A stretch of DNA of 5,014 nucleotides from Candidatus Nitrosymbiomonas sp. (GTDB lineage: Bacteria > Sysuimicrobiota > Sysuimicrobiia > Sysuimicrobiales > Humicultoraceae). The stretch spans positions 1-5,014 of the forward strand of contig DYHL01000190.1 of NCBI GenBank assembly GCA_020724185.1. Reading direction: 5' to 3'. How positions within the stretch are numbered: position 1 is the first letter of the stretch; every line of letters begins with the position of its first letter. The notes beneath the pieces were generated by a model, which made no database searches, was not told where the DNA came from, and worked only from the letters and a program-made list of their open reading frames with translations. Below, piece by piece: positions 1 through 5,014 of this stretch. Made by a program: the position numbers and the translations under genes.

Positions 1-1906
1 ACGTGCTTCCCAGACCGGGCGTGCTTTCCAACCCTATCGTGCCGCCCATCACCTCGACGAGCCGCTTCGAGGTGACCAGGCCAAGCCCGATCCCGGAGAT
101 GCCCCTCTCTTCCGCGTCCAGGCGCTCAAACGCGCCGAAGAGGCTGCCCATCGCTTCGGGCCGGATCCCGGGCCCGGTGTCGGCGACGGTGATCCGTAGC
201 CGCTCCCCCAGCGCCGGGGCACCGGCGATCCGCGGCCGCCCTCCCGGCGCCTGGGTGCACGCGACGGTCGCCGACCCCTCAGGCCGGTTGAATGTGACGG
301 CGTTGGTGAGGAGGTGGTGCAGGACCTGCTTGAGGCGCTGCTTGTCGGCCAGAACGCAGCGGGCCTCGTCCTCCGCGACGGCGTCCACGAGCGAGACGTG
401 CTGCTGCGCGGCCAGCGGGCGGACGAGGTCGAGGGCTTCCTCCACAACCTCCCGCACGGCCACCGGCTCCAGCGACAGCGCAACGCTGCCAGCGTCCATG
501 CGGTTGACCTCCAGCGCCGCGTCAATCAACCTCAGCAGGCGGCGGCCGGCGCGTACGATCTCGCCCGTGTGGGCCCGCTGTTCGGTCGTGAGCCCGTTCA
601 TCTCCATGAGCTGCGCGAATCCCAGGATGGCGTTCATGGGCGTACGCAACTCGTGGCTCATCCGGGAGAGCAGCCGGCTCCTGGCCCGGCCGGCCTCCTC
701 GGCCTCGCCCCTCGCCCGCTCGGCCTCCTCCCGGGCCTGGCGCAGGATCTCCATCGCATCCCTGCGCTTGGTGATGTCAATCCAGTAGCCGACGATCTCC
801 TGTGGGGCTCCCGCGTCATCGCGGATAAGCACCATCTCGTCGTACACCCACCGGTAGCTGCCGTCCTTGTGGGCGAAGCGGTACTCATGGGCGTGGCGGC
901 CTGTCTCGAAGAGGCGAGATAGATCGGTGAAGATGCGCGGGGCGTCCTCGGGGTGGATGTGCCTGGCCCAGAAGCCAGGTTCCTGGAGGAACTCGACGCA
1001 ATCGTGCCCGACCAGGGCCTTTACCTTCTCGCTGATGAACGTCGCCGCGTAGTCGCCGTGGGCTCTGGCCGTGTAGATCACCGCGGGGCTCGCAGAAACC
1101 AGGAACCTGAACTTGGCCTCTGACTCGCGAAGGCCCCGATCGGTCTCCCCCAGCAGGGCCGCGGCCTCATCCAGGCTCTGTGCCGTCAACCCGATCTCGT
1201 CACTGAGCGGAGGGACAGGCAGCAGGGGGAGGCGCTGCGCCAGACGCCGGGTGTTCTCCTGAAGACGCCGGGTTCGGTGGACAATGCCTGCCGCCAGGAG
1301 GAACGCCAACGGGATCCCGCCCCCGACGCCGGCTACAAGGCTGGCCAGCACGACCCCCGAGGCGATGCGGAGTGTCCGATCGAGCCGCGCCCTGTGCGCG
1401 ATTAGCTCCTCATTCTCGTCGCGCTCCCAGGCCCAAAGGTAGTCGCGGATCGCGTCCATCCCTGCATGGATCTCCGCCAGGAGTCCGGGCGGGCCAGGCA
1501 ACCGCCCCGCGGCCATGAGCCGATCCAGGCGCGTGAACTGCTCGGTGACCATGGTCCTGAGCCCGGCGACCCGCGGCAGGTCGTCCTGCTCCAGCCGCTC
1601 CAGGCGCGCGATGGCGCCGCGGACCGCCTCCCTCGCCTCGCGGTGATGGACAAACGACGCTGCCTCGCCGGTCAGGAGGTGGGTGAGGATGGCAGAGTGG
1701 GCGTGGTCCACCTGCCCCAGGGCGCCCGTGATCTCGTGGCGCACCAGGATCGCCTGTCGCACCGCGGCCTCGGCCTGCCCCAGCCCCCGCAGGGTCAGCG
1801 AGAAGGCGAGCAGGGAGCCCAGGAGCGCGGCAGCCGGAATTCCGATGACCAGCAGGCCTTTGGTGATTGGGGATCGGTTCTGGACCCACCGGACCAGCCG
1901 TCTCAT
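1..1906 (-). CDS. Sensor histidine kinase: CHASE3-like sensor, degenerate HAMP, PAS_3, HisKA, HATPase (3' end outside window)
   Basis: I translated this frame codon by codon from ATG at 1906 to the left edge: 635 residues with no stop, cut inside the end of the HATPase domain. Membrane helix 1 is about 17-39. An all-helical extracytoplasmic segment (about 40-178) has an LLTGE motif at 77-81, which resembles CHASE3. Helix 2 is about 181-208. The following segment (about 209-255), with NTRRLAQ, LPLLP and SDEIG (235-239), looks like the degenerate HAMP often found after CHASE3. The PAS domain (about 261-380) is of PAS_3 type: HIHPEDA, EYRFAHKDGSYRWV and ending DITKRR. A long charged helix (381-412) leads to HisKA (SHELRTP, H418). 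HATPase shows N535, G1 DTGPGI (576-581), F box (F590, FERL) and G2 (605-610). Oddities are HHLLTNAVTF in place of the usual N-L-L-x-N-A-x-K-F, GIGLGL instead of GTGLGL, and about 12 extra residues between N box and G1. The catalytic core is a paralogue of the upstream kinase. Whether a receiver follows is unknown. Confidence 0.95.
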   Translation of the reverse strand, partial: MRRLVRWVQNRSPITKGLLVIGIPAAALLGSLLAFSLTLRGLGQAEAAVRQAILVRHEITGALGQVDHAHSAILTHLLTGEAASFVHHREAREAVRGAIARLERLEQDDLPRVAGLRTMVTEQFTRLDRLMAAGRLPGPPGLLAEIHAGMDAIRDYLWAWERDENEELIAHRARLDRTLRIASGVVLASLVAGVGGGIPLAFLLAAGIVHRTRRLQENTRRLAQRLPLLPVPPLSDEIGLTAQSLDEAAALLGETDRGLRESEAKFRFLVSASPAVIYTARAHGDYAATFISEKVKALVGHDCVEFLQEPGFWARHIHPEDAPRIFTDLSRLFETGRHAHEYRFAHKDGSYRWVYDEMVLIRDDAGAPQEIVGYWIDITKRRDAMEILRQAREEAERARGEAEEAGRARSRLLSRMSHELRTPMNAILGFAQLMEMNGLTTEQRAHTGEIVRAGRRLLRLIDAALEVNRMDAGSVALSLEPVAVREVVEEALDLVRPLAAQQHVSLVDAVAEDEARCVLADKQRLKQVLHHLLTNAVTFNRPEGSATVACTQAPGGRPRIAGAPALGERLRITVADTGPGIRPEAMGSLFGAFERLDAEERGISGIGLGLVTSKRLVEVMGGTIGLESTPGLGST

Positions 1907-1915
1907 CGGCACCGA

Positions 1916-1920
1916 ACCTC
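1916..1920 (-). promoter_or_regulatory. Probable ribosome binding site of the second kinase
   Basis: On the minus strand this reads GAGGT, overlapping the TGA stop of the hybrid kinase (1919-1921), with 9 bases before the ATG at 1904-1906. An in-frame GTG at 1910-1912 is an alternative start, but it would leave only 3 bases of spacing, so ATG is preferred. The gap between stop and ATG is only 12 bases (1907-1918), too small for a promoter or terminator, so the two kinase genes are very likely co-transcribed and probably coupled. Confidence 0.6.
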
Positions 1921-4636
1921 AGGTCTCCGGGCGACCGTTGCCCGTCAAGTTGCTGCCCATCAACTCGTCAATGACCTCGAGGAACTGCGCCACGTCCAGC
2001 GGCTTCGTCAGGTACCGGCGCGCCCCGGCTGCCAGCAGCCGCTTGATGTGGCTGCTGTGCGCCGTGGCAGAGAGGATCACCACCGGGATCCCGCGTGTCC
2101 TGGGGTCTTCCAGCAGCCTGGCGAGGACCTCGTCGCCCTCGATGTCCGGCAGGTGGAGGTCGAGCATGATCAGCCTGGGTCGGTGCTCCCTGGCCAGGTC
2201 AAGCCCCAGCCGGCCCTGCATCGCGGTGATGAGCCTGACGCCCGGCCGCCTGTTCATGATGCGCTCCACCAGCCTGACGTTGGAGAGGTTGTCCTCGATG
2301 TAGAGCACGGCAGGCCGCTCCGCCCCCGCCCGCGCCCCGGCGGACTGCGCCCCGGCTGCCTGTGACCGGGGCTGGCGCTCCCGAACCCCGCCCACCTCCT
2401 CGGCTGGACCGGCGGCTGAGGGCAACTCTACCCAGAACTCGCTGCCGCGGCCCGGCGTGCTCTCTACGCCGATGGCGCCCGCCATCGCCTCGATCAGCCG
2501 CTTTGACAGCGCCAGTCCCAATCCGGTGCCCTCGATCCCGGCAGCCTCCGCACCCAGCCGCTCGAACGGCGTGAACAGGTGGGGCAGGCGCTCGGCCGGG
2601 ATGCCCGGGCCCGTGTCGGCGACCGTGATACGCAGCCGGCCGGGCTCCCCCTGCCCACACGCGATGACCGCGCGCCCCCCTCTGGGTGTGAACTTGATCG
2701 CGTTGGAGAGAAGGTTCAGCAGGACCTGCTTGAGGCGCTGGAGGTCGGCCAGGACGTGCTGATCGCCGACCTGCGCCGTGTCATCGTGCAACACGATCCC
2801 TGCCTCGAAGGCCGCGGGCTCCATCAGGCCCACGCACTCGCCGACCAGCCGGGCCAGGGGCACCGGCTCCGGCGAGAGCGAGAGCCGTCCCGCCTCGATG
2901 CGCGCGATGTCCAGCACCTCGTTGATGAGGTCGAGCAGGTGCCGCCCTGCCCTGAGGATGTGCGCGGTGGCTTCGCGCTGGCCCGGGGACAGGGTATCCA
3001 TTTCGAGGAGCTGCGCGAAGCCCAGGATGGCGTTGAGCGGCGTGCGCAGTTCGTGGCTCATGCGCGAGAGGAACTCGCTCTTGGCCTGGTTGGCGCGCTC
3101 CGCTGATTCCCTGGCCAACCGGGCCTCTTCCGCCGCCTTGCGCTCTGTGATGTCCTCGACCATGGACAGAACCCCCAGGACGGCGCCGTCGCTGCTCCTA
3201 AGCGGCACGTTCGACCAACTGCAGAGGATCCTGCGGTCGTCCCTGGTCAGGTTCTCGTTCACGCTGTCGGCGCCGGTATCGCCCTCCAGCAGGGCGCGCC
3301 AGACGACATCCACATGCGGCTGCGCCTCGGCCGGCACTATCAGCCCGTACGGGCGCTTTCCGAGCGCCTCTTCCTGAGCGAAGCCGAAGATCCGCTCCGC
3401 TGCTGGGTTCCACGAGACGACGCGGAAGTCGGGGCTCCAAACGATACAACCTACAGGCATCCGTTCAATTTGCAGCCGGAGGCGCGCCTCGCTCTCGCGC
3501 AATGCCTCCTCCGCACGCCGGGCCTCGGCTGCCCTCGCCTGAAGCGCCGCGTCCATCGCGTTGAACTCGCGCGCCAGGTCGCCCAGCTCGTCGCCGCGCA
3601 TCTCCGGCAGGTGCTCGTGACGCTCGCCTCCGCCGATGCGGATGGCGCCGGCCCGCAGCGACCTGAGCGGCCCGGTAAGGACGCGCGCCAGCCCCAGCCC
3701 CAGCGCCGACGCGACCATCAGCGTCAGGGCACCCAGGAGCAGCAGCGCCCGGCCCAGGGCGGCCGGCCGGGCGAACGCCTCGGCCTGATCCACCTTGACC
3801 ACCAGGCACATCTGCCGGTCGGGCAGCCAGCGGTAGGCGGTCACCACCGGCACGCCCCTGTAGTCTGTTGCGAGCATGGAACCGCTGCCGCCTGCCAGGC
3901 AGCGCCTGACGTGCTCGGTGTGCACGCCGAGCCGGAGTACAGCGGGATCGGCAATTAAGCGCGGCTGAGTGACGAACAGGTTCGATGAGTTCACCAGATA
4001 GGCGTCGTCGCTGTGGCGCAGACCGCTGCGACGGAGGATGACGGCGTTCATCTCCTCCAGGTCCAGATGGCCGGCCAGGACCCCGAGCAGCCGCCCGGTC
4101 TGCGACCGGACCGGCGCGGCAGCGGTCATCGCCAGGCCACGGACGTGAAACGAGTAGTACGGATTCTGGACGCATGGACCTTTCTTGCCGAGCGTGAAGT
4201 AAGGGAGGTCAGCCCTGAACTTGCCCTCTTCGAGGGCATCGGTGGCTGCGATGACCTTCCCCTCATCGGGCTCCATGGCGAACACGACGAGGAACGCGCG
4301 CCCGGGCCCGGCGTGCGTTCGGAGTTCCCCAACCAGGCGGGCGTGCGCGGCCCGCGATGCCGAGGAACCCTGGGGGGCCGTGATCAGGGCCGCGAGATGA
4401 TCGGACGCCGTCGGCGAGGCGGCCAGTGCGGCAATGTCGGCCCGACTTCCCGCGATCCAGGCCTCGATCGCGGACTGCTTCTCGATAGCGGTGGCCGACA
4501 GCTCTACCATGGTGGCATCGAACAGCGCGGTGCGAGCGTCCCGGTACCCGAGTGCGCCCATCGCAGCCAAGAGCACCGCGGCGAATGCGGCGAAGGTCAG
4601 CGCGAGCTTGGGGGTCAGGCCGAGGCGGATCTTCAC
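1919..4636 (-). CDS. Hybrid sensor histidine kinase: double-Cache-type sensor, HAMP, PAS, HisKA, HATPase, receiver
   Basis: This is a complete 905-residue inner-membrane hybrid kinase (GTG start, TGA stop). It should sense an extracytoplasmic ligand, autophosphorylate on histidine and pass the phosphate to its own receiver. A short basic N-terminus leads into membrane helix 1 (about 9-30). An extracytoplasmic domain follows (about 31-294) with Cache-like features: PYFTLGKKG near 145-153, PYYSF near 159-163, and an AAAPVR strand then GVLAGHLDL near 172-193. Membrane helix 2 spans about 296-318, then HAMP with the DELG motif (349-352), a short coiled coil and a PAS domain (about 383-498, ending EDITERK). 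HisKA carries SHELRTP with H528 as phospho-acceptor. HATPase shows the N box (NLLSNAIKF, N645), G1 (DTGPGIP, 674-680), the F box (F688, FERL) and G2 (GTGLGL, 703-708). An Ala/Gly/Arg-rich linker (about 741-774) leads to a receiver with E781/D782, phospho-acceptor D826, S856 and K878. All catalytic residues look intact. The receiver implies a phosphorelay or self-regulation; no HPt partner is nearby. The ligand is unknown. Confidence 0.95.
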   Translation of the reverse strand: MKIRLGLTPKLALTFAAFAAVLLAAMGALGYRDARTALFDATMVELSATAIEKQSAIEAWIAGSRADIAALAASPTASDHLAALITAPQGSSASRAAHARLVGELRTHAGPGRAFLVVFAMEPDEGKVIAATDALEEGKFRADLPYFTLGKKGPCVQNPYYSFHVRGLAMTAAAPVRSQTGRLLGVLAGHLDLEEMNAVILRRSGLRHSDDAYLVNSSNLFVTQPRLIADPAVLRLGVHTEHVRRCLAGGSGSMLATDYRGVPVVTAYRWLPDRQMCLVVKVDQAEAFARPAALGRALLLLGALTLMVASALGLGLARVLTGPLRSLRAGAIRIGGGERHEHLPEMRGDELGDLAREFNAMDAALQARAAEARRAEEALRESEARLRLQIERMPVGCIVWSPDFRVVSWNPAAERIFGFAQEEALGKRPYGLIVPAEAQPHVDVVWRALLEGDTGADSVNENLTRDDRRILCSWSNVPLRSSDGAVLGVLSMVEDITERKAAEEARLARESAERANQAKSEFLSRMSHELRTPLNAILGFAQLLEMDTLSPGQREATAHILRAGRHLLDLINEVLDIARIEAGRLSLSPEPVPLARLVGECVGLMEPAAFEAGIVLHDDTAQVGDQHVLADLQRLKQVLLNLLSNAIKFTPRGGRAVIACGQGEPGRLRITVADTGPGIPAERLPHLFTPFERLGAEAAGIEGTGLGLALSKRLIEAMAGAIGVESTPGRGSEFWVELPSAAGPAEEVGGVRERQPRSQAAGAQSAGARAGAERPAVLYIEDNLSNVRLVERIMNRRPGVRLITAMQGRLGLDLAREHRPRLIMLDLHLPDIEGDEVLARLLEDPRTRGIPVVILSATAHSSHIKRLLAAGARRYLTKPLDVAQFLEVIDELMGSNLTGNGRPET

Positions 4637-5014
4637 CGGTAGATCCCCTCCAGAAATTGGAGGGTGTAGGCCTGCGTGGGATCCACTGGCTTCGCCAGCA
4701 CACCGTACCGCTGCAGGATCGCCGCCATCTCTGCCCACACTGCGGGCTGCATCCAACCGATGTGATCCTCGCCGGTATGGACCAGGGGCAGGCTGGCCAG
4801 CATCTGCGCCGTCTCGAACCCGACGTCCGCGTCCGGCTTGTATTTCGCCACCAGCGGCGCGGCCTCGCCCGCGTTCTGGGCCGCGAACGCCCAGCCCTTT
4901 AGCGTGGCGCGCAGGAAGCGCCCTACCAGGTCGGGGTTCGCGGCGATGAGATGCTCGAGCGGCACCGTGCCGACGCTGCCGGGGACGGAAACCCAGCGCG
5001 GGCGGTTGCTCGGC
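4633..5014 (-). CDS. ABC transporter substrate-binding protein, NMT1/THI5-like, C-terminal part (5' end outside window)
   Basis: This gene encodes the last 126 residues of what looks like a periplasmic or lipid-anchored solute-binding protein that delivers a small molecule to an ABC importer. The reading frame is open to the right edge, so the true start and any signal peptide lie outside. The GTG at 4963-4965 is an internal valine, because the frame continues upstream with residues typical of the same fold (WVSVPG just before it). Visible family-like features are NPDLVGRFLRATLKGW, an alanine-rich helix after it, a WAEMAAILQRYGVL helix and the ending FLEGIYR before TGA. This pattern of 'NPDLV..F..A...GW' followed by a late 'W..M...L...G' is familiar from the NMT1/THI5 family, whose members bind thiamine-precursor pyrimidines, riboflavin, sulfonates, nitrate or similar ligands. 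The N-terminal lobe, which carries most ligand contacts, is absent, so the substrate cannot be named. The stop overlaps the start of the downstream kinase by 4 bases. Confidence 0.85.
   Translation of the reverse strand, partial: PSNRPRWVSVPGSVGTVPLEHLIAANPDLVGRFLRATLKGWAFAAQNAGEAAPLVAKYKPDADVGFETAQMLASLPLVHTGEDHIGWMQPAVWAEMAAILQRYGVLAKPVDPTQAYTLQFLEGIYR
4645..4651 (-). promoter_or_regulatory. Ribosome binding site fixing the GTG start of the hybrid kinase
   Basis: On the minus strand this reads GGAGGGG, followed by 8 bases and then GTG at 4634-4636. It lies inside the last codons of the upstream binding-protein gene. The GTG shares bases with that gene's TGA (GTGA, 4633-4636), the classic arrangement for translational coupling. 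A strong Shine-Dalgarno at ideal spacing is the main reason for choosing GTG at 4636 over the ATG at 4756, which would overlap the upstream gene by about 124 bases. Confidence 0.85.

Noticed and set aside
320..340. A 21-base direct repeat with 2720-2740
   Set aside because: It is not a mobile or regulatory repeat: it lies at the same codons (K-Q-V-L region) of the two paralogous kinases and reflects their shared origin.
3..788. A 261-codon open frame on the plus strand
   Set aside because: It is antisense to the HisKA-HATPase part of the second kinase, is rich in Ser/Arg/Ala and shows no family motif.
1410..1889. A 159-codon minus-strand frame over the sensor of the second kinase
   Set aside because: It is a frame-shifted shadow. 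The correct frame, read from ATG 1906, gives membrane helices, LLTGE, PAS and kinase motifs without a break.
1..1906. Possible frameshift or pseudogene in the second kinase, because no single closed frame covers it
   Set aside because: Line-by-line translation from 1906 to 2 gives 635 uninterrupted residues. The frame only lacks a stop because the window ends inside the gene.
1907..1918. Possible terminator or promoter between the kinase genes
   Set aside because: Only 12 bases separate the genes, with no stem-loop and no T run.
1466..2365. A 299-codon open frame on the plus strand spanning the junction of the two kinase genes
   Set aside because: It is antisense to two strongly supported kinase genes, has low-complexity Arg/Pro/Gln-rich composition and no recognisable domain. 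It is a by-product of high GC at third codon positions.
3465..4175. A 236-codon minus-strand frame inside the hybrid kinase
   Set aside because: It is a shadow in another frame of the same strand; the kinase frame is continuous here with membrane helix 2 and HAMP.
4633..4965. A complete 110-residue gene starting at the GTG of 4963-4965
   Set aside because: The same frame stays open to the right edge with protein-like sequence (WVSVPG just before), so this GTG is an internal valine of a gene cut by the window edge.

Overview
The window is GC-rich, gene-dense bacterial DNA. All genes I can support lie on the minus strand, so it reads from right to left as one apparent operon: the end of a periplasmic substrate-binding protein (4633 to the right edge), a complete hybrid sensor histidine kinase (1919-4636), and a second sensor histidine kinase that runs off the left edge (1-1906). 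Almost every base is coding. The first junction is a 4-base GTGA overlap and the second a 12-base gap. No RNA gene, mobile element, CRISPR array, origin or convincing terminator is visible. The high GC content and the kinase architecture fit many environmental bacteria (Proteobacteria, Chloroflexi, Deinococcota-like or uncultured phyla); nothing here fixes a lineage.

Right region: the visible 126 residues look like the C-terminal lobe of an NMT1/THI5-like ABC-transporter binding protein. Its ligand cannot be read from this piece. Middle region: a 905-residue membrane kinase with an N-terminal anchor, a large extracytoplasmic double-Cache-type sensor, a second membrane helix, HAMP, PAS, HisKA, HATPase and a C-terminal receiver. 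Left region: a kinase with a smaller, mostly helical extracytoplasmic sensor that resembles CHASE3, a degenerate HAMP, a PAS_3-type PAS domain, HisKA and HATPase. It is cut just after the HATPase G2 box, so a receiver may or may not follow.

The two kinases share a closely related catalytic core: 67 of 127 positions are identical by hand count from the H box to the N box, with no gap. Their sensory halves are unrelated. This looks like duplication of a kinase core followed by exchange of sensors, or assembly from different parents. A plausible reading, which is inference, is that the binding protein, or the solute it carries, is sensed by one or both kinases, which then signal to a phosphotransfer protein or regulator encoded elsewhere. 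No HPt domain, stand-alone response regulator or DNA-binding output is in the window.

I do not see a clearly novel system. The points most worth a second look are the coupled binding-protein/kinase/kinase arrangement, the unusual histidines at the CHASE3 signature, the altered ATP-binding motifs of the left kinase, and the 8-residue difference in the signalling helix between the paralogues.
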